From NCBI GenBank assembly GCA_032164295.1, contig JAJHTX010000001.1, positions 2,728,001 to 2,792,000 on the forward strand: a stretch of DNA of 64,000 nt, given 5' to 3'. The translations under genes were made by a program, and so were the position numbers. Numbering within the stretch: the stretch's first letter is position 1; every line of letters begins with the position of its first letter. Under the pieces are notes generated by a model. That model had not been told where the DNA came from, did not search any database, and saw only the letters and a program-made list of their open reading frames with translations. Below, one piece after another: positions 37,431-52,728 of the stretch. The DNA is from Inonotus obliquus (taxonomy: Eukaryota > Basidiomycota > Agaricomycetes > Hymenochaetales > Hymenochaetaceae).

Positions 37431-37920
37431 GGATTGATAATATAGAGACCCTACAAGTGAGTAGAGAAGAGAGGATCGACGTGCATTACATCATACACTT
37501 GTCATACAAACGTCGATCCACTGGAATTTGTCCGGCCCTGAACAACTGGAACCTTTTCTTCCTGAAATTGTTTTCCTTCGAATACATCCTCAACCAGCGT
37601 CCGACAACAAGTCGACGTAACTCTCAGTATCGCATATGTCAGAGGGTATTCGGCTCAGAGGAGAAATCAAAGACTCTGTTGTAGGGCCCAATTGAGCCGG
37701 AGCGTCTCTTAGGTCGGACTTCTGGAATTAGGAGACGACGATGAGAGAGGTTTGACTAGGTGGCTCGTACATTTTGTAGTCTGAATATGCAAATTGTATT
37801 GTGGGAGTGTATGGATCAATGACGCTCCGAAGAGGTGCATCATACCCGACGTCATCACCTCACTCAACTCATTCAAAACTCTTCCATGTTTTCGTGCATC
37901 AAAAGACAACCAGTACAATC
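37431..37920. other. Divergent intergenic region
   Basis: About 490 bp with promoters for the dienelactone hydrolase (-) and the LEA-like gene (+). No gene seen. Confidence 0.5.
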
Positions 37921-38385
37921 ATGACAACCATCCTACGCTCAACTTTGTCGGCTACCCTTCCTCGCCGTTCAATTCTGGTTACACGGTCATTGCATACGTC
38001 ACCCGCAGCATACAAGACAGTAACAGAAAAGGTCAAGGAGGCGGCACAAACGGTCAGTTCATCTCACGTCCATACTTTACCAAACTCTGATGGTCCTTCC
38101 AGGTCAATCTTAAAGTGGGACAAGGCCTGGCGAAAGGCATTGAGAAAGGTTCCGAAGTGACGGAGAAAACTCAACAAGCAGCTGGCACAGCCAAATTCAA
38201 GGCCCAGGAAACAGCTGATACGGCAGCATCCAAGGCGAATGAGTCTAGTGAGGTGGCCAAACAGAAGGCCAATCAGGTCAGTTCCTCTCCCGATTCGCCG
38301 TTTCTATCTTCTAACTTCTTGAATGAAGACAGCGGCAGGTGCGAGGGAGGCAAAAGGAGATTTCCAGAAGCAAATGGATAAGTGA
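37921..38385 (+). CDS. Small mitochondrial LEA-like protein
   Basis: Three exons (37921-38052, 38103-38276, 38329-38385) sum to 363 nt, 120 residues. The N-terminus is an Arg/Ser/Leu-rich mitochondrial presequence (MTTILRSTLSATLPRRSILV). The rest is an Ala/Lys/Glu/Thr-rich repetitive amphipathic stretch (EKTQQAAGTAKFKAQETADT, SSEVAKQKANQ) with the loose 11-residue periodicity of group 3 LEA proteins, which protect membranes and proteins during drying or heat. The gene model is supported by in-frame splicing; the role in stress is inference from composition. Confidence 0.75.
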
Positions 38386-38508
38386 TTGATGTAGTCCCGG
38401 CTGAGTCCGCTCGTTTCACGCATGTTGTGCATTACAATATCTGCATTATGGTGATATTAGATACGTACATCCAATGGTTCAAGTAACAAAAACGGGTCTT
38501 GTACAACA

Positions 38509-39752
38509 TTAATACGAATAGTGATACTTCTTTTTGGCGAATCTCTCGATAAGTCCCGGGAACAGCGTATAGTAGAGCATTGGCACGACGCGATAGAATC
38601 CTTGCATGAAAACGTCCCGCTCTCGCCTATCAACAGCGCGTATGCACCTTTCCGCAACGATTGTGCGTTTCAGACCTGTACGGTTAGGGTCTGCTTCACG
38701 CACAGACCCGGAATCTACAGCAGAAGCGCGGAAGTTGCCTTCAATTGTGGAAGGCAAGATGAAAGTGAAATGAACGGATGGATTTTCAATCGCGAGGGAT
38801 TGGTAGAGGAGAAGAGATGCGGATTTTGTTGCTGCGTATAACGCGCGTGTGGGTGCAGGCGCGACGGCTGCTAGGGAGGATAGAAGAAGGACAGAAGGTG
38901 AAGGTGACGTGCGAGCGAGTAAGGGTACCTAGACGCAGGAGTTAGCAGCCAGAGTTGGTAAAGACAAAAAGAACACGTACGAAAGTGAGCCCGGCGATGA
39001 GTGGGCCATAGAAGTTCCCTTGGAGAGCAGCTCCCGCAATGCGTACACCCGCCTGGATACCGTCGAGGTTGGCATCTGGAAGTCTTTTGTTCCCGTCCTT
39101 TCGTTCTATACCAGCGGTTTCGAGAAGTGGCTTGAGGGACGAGACACCTGCTATGACGGCGACCGTGTCAAGGCGTCCCCATTCTAGTGAATTCAGCTCA
39201 AGTTAGTCGTTCATGGGTATACTCATGTACAACGGGGTACCCACCAGAAACAATCCTTTCCCGAACCTTCACCATATCCTCCGCCTTCGAGAAATCCGCA
39301 ACTTCAGCAATAATTCTCACCGCTCCTTCCTTCCCCTGGGCCTTGTGTAATGAACTATACTGAACGCATTCCATTCTGGCACTTTCCACGTCCTCACTTC
39401 TCGCAACAAGGCATACATAAGCTCCGCGTTGTGCATACTGCATTGCAAGCTCCTTTCCGACTCCAGAACTCGCACCTAGAATAAGTACATGCTCTTCCGT
39501 TGGGGGTACCTTCTTCTGCCTTCTTTTCCTCATTCTCAATAGACGTCGATGGATTAAGAAAAGCAGCGAGAGTAGCGGTAATGAAAGAAAGATGCGCTGC
39601 GCCCCAGAAAGGCTACGGAGGTAAGACGTGATATTGTGTACGGACATCATAAATAGCACCTGGAGAAGAACGAAAGATGCAAGCTGAGGTGATAGACGGA
39701 GGAACACTTGATTTGGTCGACGCGGATCAGCACAAGTTGATGATCGGCGCAT
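38509..39752 (-). CDS. Membrane-anchored short-chain dehydrogenase/reductase
   Basis: SDR-family NAD(P)-dependent oxidoreductase. Three exons (39752-39245, 39183-38981, 38928-38509) sum to 1,131 nt, 376 residues. A hydrophobic N-terminal helix (IFLSLPLLSLLFLIHRRLL) with basic flank suggests ER anchoring with the catalytic domain in the cytosol. Cofactor loop VLILGASSGVGKELAMQYA, ARSED after the second strand, an NAG-like motif VIAGVSSL, Ser in LLLSSLAA and the catalytic YAATK. The overall plan is like DHRS7B or 3-ketodihydrosphingosine reductase, but I cannot assign the substrate. A second in-frame ATG (MSVHNITSYL) about 35 residues in may be the true start. It lies head-to-head with the dynein tail gene. 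Confidence 0.88.
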
Positions 39753-40540
39753 TGGAGTCTAAATTTAGATATTTCAATACAATATGAATATTTTACAATT
39801 TTTACAGCTTTTCGCAATGAATGGAGCAACAGGTATATCCTAGTGCCAGTCAAAATAGTCTTAGCGCACAAATGCCAGCAGGAGCTTTTGAATAAGCACG
39901 GATTGTATAGCAGCTCGTTTCTATCTATACCATCTCAATCCAATGACGCCGAGGGCTGAATAAAGACCGAGTCTGCTAGGAACATCCTTCGAGAGCCCGT
40001 TAGTATCTATAGACTACTTCAAGTTCCCCGCAGGTCTAGAACTACAGCATGGGAACATAGTTTTTAAAATAATCCACTCTTCGAAACCTGAGGCACCCTC
40101 AGCGTAGGAAAAGATCATAAAAGAAACTCATAGTATTGATATTCCTTCACAGCTGCGTACAGAAGCGACTTCGGCAAGTTCTGGCACGGTGTGGTGAATT
40201 CTACGCTTTTTCTCCAAATTTAAAGTTTAAAAATAGGAGTTTATTGACGCGCTTAAGTAAGTGTTGCCCTTTATGGGCACGTACCGACGCGTAGTCTGGC
40301 ACGAACAGGTCGCTCGACGTTCACCCATCGCTGTAGACGGCGACAGTGGCTATACCCAGGTACAGACATATGCACACTTCAGCACTCGATCTTGATTACT
40401 CATATATGTGTAGGAAAGGCCGACTAAGCGTCTCATCACAACCGGGAGGCTCCTCCGCAAATCACTCTAACGCCAAATACGCGCCAGATTTCTCTTGAAA
40501 CGCGCCTTTCGAAGTCTTCCTATCACGATCTACACACGAC
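39753..40540. other. Divergent intergenic region upstream of dynein tail gene
   Basis: About 790 bp, AT-rich near 39,760-40,250, between the SDR and the dynein tail starts. If the inversion model is right, this is the ancestral promoter of the once intact dynein heavy chain. No gene or repeat seen. Confidence 0.5.
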
Positions 40541-43500
40541 ATGGCTTCACTAGAACTACCAAGTGTGCCGCTGACACCTCCAACGAATGGGACACTCGCG
40601 TCATCAGACGCGTTGGTGGACGGCGCATCCCCAACAAGTACATCTGCGCCGACGACGTTTGACCCCTCTCTCATGCGTGCATATCTCCTTGCTCTTCTAC
40701 CACCGGTGTTTGGCGCTACGAAGGGCGAGATTGAGGATCAAGTACTTGATGCGGAGTTTGATGATCGTGTCGCGCGTTTTGCAGGTGAGGGAGGTGGACC
40801 TTTGTATATCGTGAAGAGGAAAGAGGAGGTTGAAGGTGCGCGTGCATACTTACTGCTATAACGCTAGTGCTGACAGGTCGCTGCAACTCACGCCTAATGT
40901 ATCTTCAGACGAAGCGCCTCCGTCATATTCATACCAGATCACCTCGTCTTTAACTTACTCACCTGCGCACGTCATGACCATGGCACTCATCAAACGAAGC
41001 GCGACTCTCGATCCGCTCTTATCACTTGCACAGCAACTCCATGTAATCAACTTGTTTGGCGGTGACGAGACGCCCTACGAGAGCTTACACTCTTTAGTGA
41101 GCGGCGCGGTGAAGCCATGGTTTGAAGCCTTTGTTGGGGCGCGAGGAGGTGGAAAGGATGGTGATAGCAAAATGGGTGCGTAGTAGTTAGTGTCCATGAA
41201 GGGGAAGTTTTTGATCAACACTCTCGCTACAGGCATACCAATCACAAAGAAGAAGTTTGCCGAGCTTGAGCTCTCCCTCCTACATCTCCAGCAAAACGTT
41301 GAGATCCCGGAAACACACCTGATCATCCACCCTGTCATCCAACGTGCAGTGGAGCAGGCTCATGCACAAAATACCCGTCCGAACATCTCTCTCATCCCCT
41401 CCAGGACTCTCAACGACTCAACCTTCCTTAATACACTGCAAGCCCATGTGAACACGTGGATCAAGTCCATCCAGGCTGTAACGAAGCTGTCTCGAGATGT
41501 ATCATCTGGAACAGCGTCACAGGAGATTAACTTCTGGTTGAGCATGGAGCGTGCATTGGAGGGCATCGAAGCACAGTTGAGGAGCGATGATGTGAACATG
41601 GTTATGGATTGTTTACGAAATGCGAAGCGATTTCATGCAACTGTTGGTTTTATTGCGGATACTGGGCTGAAGGATGCTACAGACATTGGTGTGTTTAACA
41701 GTGTTTTCTATCTTTCAGAGCCATCTCTAACATAGCATCCACAGTGCACAAATATAATCAGCTCATGAAGGATTTCCCGCTGAATGAGCTACTCTCGGCA
41801 CCTGACCTGGACAAAATCCAGGAATCTGTATCGCTCATCTTTGGCCACATGAATCGCAAGCTGAAGCTCTCTCCCTATCCTGTTCGACGCGCCCTCCCTC
41901 TCGTTGAAGCCATCTCTCGTGATTTTAACGATCAACTCCTTCGAGTACTCACTTCACATCGACTTGCCTATCAGCCTTACGACACGTTCGAACGCCTACT
42001 ATCGCAGACTATGGCGATTTTCCGCACATGGGATGATGAAATCAAAGATTTCACGAACGTAGCGCGTGAGGTCACGCGTAAACGCTCTGAACGCTTCATC
42101 CCCATTAAGATTCAGCCCGCACACGGGAAGTTACAGGAACGCATTCGTTATCTCCGAGAATGGCGAAAGCAGCACGAGCAGCTTGCTGTGATGACAGGAC
42201 CCACAAAGGGCCTTGGCTCTATCGGGAATGATGTTGGTGGAATGGATATGGAGGAGGAAGTGCGGGAGGCATATGAAATTATCAAGAATATCGACATTCT
42301 TGATGTCTCTACGGGTATGTTCACTTAGATTCATGAAGCTGCATGATACTGATCTTCCATTCAGACGGAACGGAAATATGGGTGACGGCTGAGAATGCAT
42401 ACAATGAGCGAGTTGCGCGAGTAGAGAACCAAATTATCTCTAGATTACGTGACCGATTGGGCACGGCGAGGAATGCCAACGAGATGTTCAGGGTGTTCTC
42501 GAAGTTCAATGCGCTCTTTGTCCGCCCCAAGGTAGAGGATCAACCAGCTAGTCCTATCCATATGTCGATGACTCACGAAACCAATAGATTCGTGGAGCAA
42601 TCCAAGAGTACCAGACGCAGCTCATTGATTCGGTGAAGGAAGATATAAAAAGACTTCACGACAAAGTGAGGATTCCGTATTTTGCCTCTTTTGACCCATG
42701 CTCACGACGATCATCCCAGTTCAAAACTCAATACCGATTCTCTGAAGCTTATCATATGTCTCAAATGCGCGACCTTCCCCCTATAGCAGGGGCGATTATC
42801 TGGGCACGGCAAATCGAGCGCCAACTGCTTACCTACATGAAGCGCGTCGAAGATGTATTTGGGAAAGGCTGGGAACTGTACGCCGAGGGTCAGAAGTTAC
42901 AGTCGGAAAGCTCTGCTTTCCGAAAGAAGCTGGATACTCGACCAGTATATGACGCGTGGCTACATGATATCAACCGACGAGATATGGGCGTCACTGGTCG
43001 GCTTTTTGAGATTGTCCGGTTACGAGGCGGTGGCTACCAACTCGCAGTAAACTTCGATCCGCAGATCATCACACTTTTCAAAGAAGTCCGGAATTTGCTA
43101 TGGTTGAATTTCCAGGTCCCACATGCTATCACTAATATGGCGAAGGATGCGAAACGTGTTTATCCACATGCAGTTAGTCTGATGGAGACTGTGCGGACAT
43201 ACGGTCAAACACTCGACCTCGTGGAGAAGAACAAGGGCATTGAGTGGCTGGTTGCTGAATATCGTAATGAAGCGCAACGTATGATTACTCGAGGGATGAA
43301 TATTCGTTGGGATTACTTCGTGAATCAGTATGATACCGCACGATATGTACCATCGGCGGATGGTCGGGACAACAGACATGTTCAGTTCGTGCGAGAATTC
43401 GCCAGCGTTGTTTCCGTGCTTCAAGTTTGTTCTGCTTTCCTCTATGTCGATGGCTGGTCACTGACTAATCTTGACTGTAGGACAAGACGAACGGTTTGAT

Positions 43501-44575
43501 AGACCTGTATAAAGACATTCTTCGAGCGGTGGATGACTTATCGACGTGTCCATACACTCATGAAGCATTCGCAGAACTCCTTGGCCGTATTCAAGCCGCT
43601 GTAAGGTCTTCCGTCATCGGACAAGTATCTTTCTAACAACCTTTTAAGATCGACCGACTAAACTTGGAGGGGTATGCTAATCTCGAGCATTGGGTGGCTG
43701 AACTCGACAAACGAATTGAGGAGATACTTTTAGCCCGGTTAACGTCGACTATTCAGTTATGGTGCACGGAGTTTGACCGAACAGATGATGACACTCGAAC
43801 TACAGTGCTCCGCGACGTCACGAATAAACGACGAGGGGACAAGAGGTATAAGGATGACAAACACCTAGACGGACATCTTGTCATCAAGCCAATCATCCAT
43901 GAGATTCGCATACAAAACCAAGTCATCTTTCTCGATCCACCCATTGAGTACGCACGCCAAACATGGATCAAGCAGTTGCACGAGTGGTTGGCAGTTGTCT
44001 GTCGGCAGCAGCGGATACAAAGCTCAAGATACGAAATCGGGTTACAGATGCAAGTGGGAGTTGTCGCGGAGACGACATATACTTCATTGGTGAGTTGATC
44101 GTGTTGGATGCATGTTTCCACGACTAGAACGTTTCTTTAGTTAACACGTTTCGTCGATAACACGCTGGAGCGACCGTTTGCCCTCATAGAGAACAAGGTG
44201 CAACAACTAAAGGACTACGTTGGAAAATGGCTTCAATTCCAATCACTATGGGACCTCGAATCGGAATATGTCTTCAATCGTCTGGGAGACTCCCTTGCGC
44301 ACTGGCAACAACTCCTTACAGAAATCAAGAAAACACGCTCAACCTTCGACACGTCCGAGACTCAAAAATCATTCGGTGCATGTGTGATTGACTACGAGCA
44401 GGTGCAAGCGCGTGTGAATGCAAAGTATGACACTTGGCAACGAGACATCCTTAGCCGCTTCGGTGTTAAACTTGGTAATGCGATGAAAGAGATGCACGCG
44501 CAGATTCTTAAAGCGCGCAACGAACTTGAGCAGCATTCGATAGATGGTCTTACAGGGCCACCTCGAAGATTCTGA
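40541..44575 (+). CDS. dhc1: Cytoplasmic dynein heavy chain, tail half (Dhc1-type)
   Basis: N-terminal stem of the dynein heavy chain, responsible for dimerisation and for binding intermediate and light-intermediate chains. Ten exons (40541-40835, 40909-41175, 41233-41688, 41745-42314, 42365-42531, 42588-42665, 42720-43424, 43481-43600, 43649-44089, 44141-44575) sum to 3,534 nt, 1,177 residues. The DHC_N1 region covers most of it: [93 protein letters not shown], and [18 protein letters not shown]. It ends with [11 protein letters not shown], followed by nine novel residues (GLTGPPRRF) and TGA. The next conserved segment of dynein ([11 protein letters not shown]) is the start of the motor gene at 9.8 kb. 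No P-loop is present. The protein cannot be a motor alone. Confidence 0.96.
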
Positions 44576-45056
44576 TTGTGGGTTGGGTATTAGTGGTATG
44601 AGGATTTGGGATTCGTTGTCTGGCTTTGTTATTATCGTACGTTCTCTGTTTAACCACGTACTTTACTCTCCGCTTCCCATTGCTTTTGCTATCATTTCAC
44701 TTACTTTCGTTTTTCCTACCTGGTCGCTATTATGTCACTCCTTCCATCCTTCCTCTCCAAGCAGTTTATACGCTATACGCACTCTCCTTTCCCTCGTTGT
44801 CCACGCATCTTGTTTCATACGCACATATATATGTATTTGTTTCGACTCTGGATACCACATCCCACCGCGGTAATGCTGTCTTTCGGATAGAATTTTTTTC
44901 CGGTTCTCGGTACTATATGTTTAATGCTATGCGTACATGTTCAATGTCTGTCTACAAGTAAGGCACAAGAAACCCAAGAAATTAACATTTAAATTAATCA
45001 AGATCATCTGAGTTGAACAGACGAGGACACCAACAGAGGGAGGTAGAAACAAGAAA
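44576..45056. other. Convergent intergenic region, candidate inversion junction
   Basis: About 480 bp, pyrimidine-rich, between the dynein tail stop and the homoserine O-acetyltransferase stop. In the inversion model the right-hand junction lies just after the last conserved dynein codon (~44,548) and this DNA once abutted the SmE upstream region. No inverted or mobile-element repeat is visible here. Confidence 0.5.
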
Positions 45057-46645
<1,589 letters not shown>

Positions 46646-47184
46646 CGTAGGACGTAGGAGACGCGAGACAAAGCAAACAAGACGGAAAGGAAGGAGTCTA
46701 TGGATGGCCTAGCTGCTTTTAATACGAATTCATGAGTATCTATATCTATATCTATGTTAGTCGGAGTAAGCAAGACGCGCACGGACAAGAAATTTTGATC
46801 GGCGACGGATCTGCAGCTTTCGCGGATCCTTTTTCCCACATTCCTACAAGATGACTACCCATAAAAAGACATTTATGTCACGTCGTTGTTGGCCACATCA
46901 TGTTCTGGATCAATCTCTGAAGATGGTCAACAAACTACAACCTCAGAAATGTGTTATCTGTTCGTTAGAGATCCAGATCTGTTATTCCGAATGGCGTGCT
47001 GCTTACTCGGGATCGCCTCATTCAATTCATTCTTCCAGTCTACCAAGTACTCTACAACTACATAAATCCGCGAGGTTAGGTAGCCCAGATGATTATAAAG
47101 ATAAAATTCCAACGATTAACACAAAGCAGCAAGCACTGAAGGCGAGGCAGAAGATATGAAAAACTCCATCATGATGATCCACCT
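46646..47184. other. Tandem intergenic region with a doubtful small ORF
   Basis: About 540 bp between MET2 and VPS4. A plus-strand ATG-initiated frame (46,851-47,159, 102 codons) contains KCVICSLEIQICYSEW, but has no recognisable domain, and it lies where the MET2 promoter should be. I regard it as unproven. Confidence 0.35.
46737..46754 (+). repeat. TATCTA x3 microsatellite
   Basis: Three copies of a 6-base unit about 90 bp upstream of the homoserine O-acetyltransferase start. Confidence 0.85.
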
Positions 47185-48970
<1,786 letters not shown>

Positions 48971-49450
48971 GACAAAATACTCGGAGGAAAAGTAGAGGAG
49001 TGGCTGGCGTGACAACCTATGTGCTTTGCCGGTCGGAGACTGGTTATCCGCTGCGGTGTTTTCCCACACCTTACAAACGTCATTACAATTCTTATGTAAT
49101 CGCAGTCAAAGTAGCTCGATCCTCAGCAATATTTTGATGAAATAATGAATGTAAAAAGTACATTGGTCTCTCAAGAATTATTTGACACTGATATAACGAC
49201 TCTGAACAAAAGGCAAACCACCACATGAGAAGCTGTACAGTAAGTACTACGAATAACACGAACACCGCTACCGAGCACTGAAGCGCCGTAAGATGCGAAG
49301 AACCAGAGCGATAGGATGCACGACGGTCTTCAACGGCAATGTCAAGGTATGGACGAGAAAAATGGGATGGGCAATCACGGTAGCGAAGAGAAACTCGTAA
49401 TGTCGAGAGAAAGTCCCGAACTTCGAAACTGTTAGCAGAGCACCGACCCA
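48971..49450. other. Tandem intergenic region (kinase 3' flank and VPS4 promoter)
   Basis: About 480 bp. A minus-strand frame runs through much of it after the kinase stop but has no supported start and no recognised domain, so it is probably 3' UTR. Confidence 0.5.
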
Positions 49451-51343
49451 CTAGGCTTCACGCGCCTGTGCCTCGGCAAGAGCGCGAGCATATACGTGAA
49501 CATGAGATGGCTTCTCAACAAGGTGGCAAACTTCGATGCCTTGCACCCACGGAAATGCAACTATATCCTCGATAGTCCAGCGGTGCTTGGGATCAGGATC
49601 GAGCATTTTCCGAATAACTGGCCGACACGCGCGTGGTGACAGATTGTTAATTGTCGGCGGGCATGCGGCCGTAGCCGGATTTGAGGAAGAGCATGCTTGC
49701 GCGTATGATGAATACAACGGGTCCGAGAGTTGTGCCACTCTCCAAGGCAGCTCCTGGAAGTGGAGACAGTAGTATACGATACCACATGCCCAGATGTCAA
49801 CCAGTCGAGCATCGTATGCTGCAGGACACAAGTCAAATCGTGTTAATACTTGCCAAGCGATAGTTGTACTCACGTTTGCCGAGAAATTGCTCTGGAGCAA
49901 TATATGGCTCGCTACCACAAAGCCCAGTGGACATGTGAACCGTTTTCTCCCAAGGAAGACGGTATACGGTCGATGCACCGTAGTCGCCAATCTAAGGCGG
50001 TTCATCATAAGAAACATCACTTGAAGAAAGCAACTAATAAGACCTTGAGCTGTCCTCTGGAGTTGAAAAACAGATTTTCCGGCTTTATGTCTCGATGCGC
50101 AACGCCTTGGCTATGCAAAAAGGAGACACCAGTCAACATCTGCTTGAAGCAGCATTCGACTTCGCTTGGGGACATGCCACCCTTCTTAATAGCGGCATAC
50201 AGATCGCCGCCCGGACAAAACTCCATCACCTCACACCAACGCTTATTCTCGTCCTGGATTAAGTCAACGGTCTCAACAATGTTAACGTGATGCAACGTTG
50301 ACGAAATGCAAAACTCTGCGGTGAGTTTCTTAACGTATTCCTTTTCCGTCTCGTTTTTCCGTCTTTTTCGGAATTCCTGACGACGGAAACGTTAAAAATG
50401 TCTCAATAGAGAAAAAATGATGACATGCCTTGACAGCATAAAGTTTCTCGTCCGTACGGTCCCACTTATGAGCTAATCTAACCACGGAAGTAGCTCCTTT
50501 CCCTATTGCAAGACGCTCACAGACGCCGTACTTTTTCGACAGACTAGTGGTGCTATCACCGGCGGTAGAGCGTCGATCGCCATCAGAATCCGCCTTGCTG
50601 CTCGCCGAGGACCTTGCGGACGACTTGCGATTCAGCTTTGGCGTGGCGAACAATTCCTTCAGTTCTTTGAGCTGGAACTTATGGCCTCCCTCTGAATGAA
50701 CAGATGGTGGGCGGGACGCCGACTGAGGGCGCGCAAAAGAAGGAGTAAGAGTCGACTCTGATGGGAGACCTCTCGAGGCTAAAGCGGAAGCGCTATCGTC
50801 TGCCTTCAATTTCTCCAAGGACTTCGAGGATGACGCTGACGGACGTCTAGAGCGAGAATCCGGCGCTACGTCTGGGCGCTTGTAGCTTACACTCGGCGCC
50901 CTGCTGGCGATGCGGCTGTTGGGACGAGTCGATGCAACACTGGGCGGCCAGCTTTCGTCCTCAGACGACGACGCCCCTGGCGACTCGGCGGGAGGCGTAT
51001 CTAAACCAGTCACTTGTTGCCCAGCAGTCTGTTGCATAACAAGATGTCCCAGTTCACCCTTGGTGTAACCCGGTTCTTTGGGAAATGCTCCAGATTCGGG
51101 GGGAGGAAGTGGAATCGAGCTGGGTGACGTAGTTCCTGTGGATTGCGATATTGATCTCCCGTCACCACGAGCCTGAGTTCCTTGGGGCTGTTCCGTCGGA
51201 GGTGCTTTTGAAAATCCGAGCCTGTCCAGGAAAGAGTTCTGACGAGACTTGGGCTTTCTTTGGCGACTAACATCATGTGGAGGTTTGTCGGACCCATCGG
51301 GGGCCTCAGCCTCGGCCTGGGAAGTCTCCTGGGTGTCTTGCAT
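49451..51343 (-). CDS. Ser/Thr protein kinase, Hal4/Sat4-Npr1 type
   Basis: Fungal-specific kinase group (Hal4/Sat4, Hal5, Npr1, Ptk2) that stabilises or activates plasma-membrane transporters. Four exons (51343-50429, 50376-50044, 49991-49874, 49818-49451) sum to 1,734 nt, 577 residues. The first ~260 residues are Ser/Pro-rich and disordered. The kinase domain shows KYGVCERLAIGKGATSVVRL, YAVKEFRKRRKNETEKEY, MEFCPGGDLYAAIKKGG, HRDIKPENLFF, then GDYGAS instead of the canonical DFG, CGSEPYIAPEQF and DARLVDIWACGIVYYCL. The insert KRRKNETEKEYVKKLTAEF is characteristic of the group. Intron 1 has a GC donor (AAG/GCATGT); the nearby GT would create a stop. Asp of the DFG triplet is present (DYG), so activity is expected. 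Confidence 0.92.
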
Positions 51344-52728
51344 AGTTGAGAGTATGTAGTATGGAGGGGAAGCAATGTCGTGGGGTGCCAGAGTAAGTAC
51401 TTGAGAGAACCGAGAAAAGGCGAACGGTGGAAAGAAGTAGAGTAAGGCAACTAAAAGAGCTGACGCGCCGAGTACCTTGAAGGGTTGTTTACTGACACGA
51501 CATGATGTACGGGAGAATCAAAAGGGGTGCAAGCAGGCAAACTATAGGCGGCGAGAGAGAGGCTCAGGCGTGCAGGGGAGGAAGAAAAGCGGGCGAGAGA
51601 AGGCTAACCCCCTCGTGCACAGAGTGACCAAGTGCTCGAGGACGCTGTGGTGACAGTGCTCGTGGTCAAAAGCAAAAGAGAGATGTCTGTGCCCACTTGT
51701 TCAGGTCAGGTCCATCGTTGTACCCACTCGGCTCCAACCGGTAACGGTCACGTACTTCTCACGTGAGTCACACCTTTGCTCTGGTGACCATGAAACATCT
51801 ATTTACCCCCCTATCTCCATTCTACTGCTAGAGAAATCCTCCGACCCTAATTGCTGGATTAGACGTTCACCGTCAGCTGTGGGTAGTGACTGACGCCTCA
51901 CGCGGAGACACGTAAGAACGAGACATCGTTGCACCGTACAATGCGCGAACTCTGCCAACGCAGCGTCAAGAGCTTGTTTGTCTATTTTCACGGATATGAA
52001 ATCTCCGAAGCACGTTTATCGGCAACGAAATTATGTAGGCGAGCCACGAGGTGGGGAACAGATTTTGATGCCGTTGGGTTACGATACGCGAAGCTCGAGT
52101 TTGCCCACTCCGTGGTCGCCGCGAGCTTGTTCAGGAGGCTCGCCGATCGGCATCTCTGAGTGAGTATCGGGCAGGAGGTAGGGAAGATCAGCCATGCAGC
52201 AGCGGAAGAAGACCTTTTTTGATAATTAGCCTGTTGGCGTGAGGCAAGCGGGCTTTCTGCCATTCGCACTCCCTGGTCGTCTCCTTGTATTTCAAGACAA
52301 CTCCTGCTGGCCTTCAGAAACTTAAGGTCCAAAGACAGGCCTTTACAAAGGTGTCGGTCCGGTTTCTGGATGGAATTGTATTGTTTCTTCAGACCTAGCC
52401 AAACAAGTAAGAACACCCTTGTGCACACGATTTTGTAAAAAATGGCGCCAGACCTGGTGGAGATACGTGTCGGTCAAAGCGATCAGGTCACAACAAGAAC
52501 GTACAGTACTGTACTTATTGCCAGTAGTGTAATCACTGAATAACGGAGCCTAGTAATAATACGCCGACCCTAAACAATTATGAGTGATTATGTAATACTG
52601 TATAGCACCCACAGCCATCTGTGCTCCCTGCCCGTAGCGCAGCGCAGATATCCTCGAGAACAAGTGAGCTTTCCTGCTCTGCTTCACATCCTAATCATAT
52701 TCGCTGACAATAAACTTAGACAGTCGTC
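51344..52728. other. Long divergent intergenic region with possible orphan exons
   Basis: About 1.38 kb between the kinase (-) and eL19 (+) starts. The first ~350 bp will be kinase 5' UTR and promoter. On the minus strand, an ATG at 52,195 opens MADLPYLLPDTHSEMPIGEP and continues to about 52,088; further frames at ~52,080-51,990 and 51,991-51,803 (KQALDAALAEFAHCTVQRCL) look protein-like. I cannot link them by convincing introns, so a small unknown gene or a decayed one remains possible. An ACCCTAA motif at 52,567-52,573 lies 160 bp upstream of eL19. Confidence 0.35.

Noticed and set aside
1..44575. Two dynein paralogues rather than two halves
   Set aside because: The tail gene has no AAA domain and the motor gene has no DHC_N1 region; they are complementary and meet at one residue.
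49092..49451. 119-codon minus-strand frame after the kinase stop
   Set aside because: No supported ATG and no recognisable domain; likely 3' UTR.
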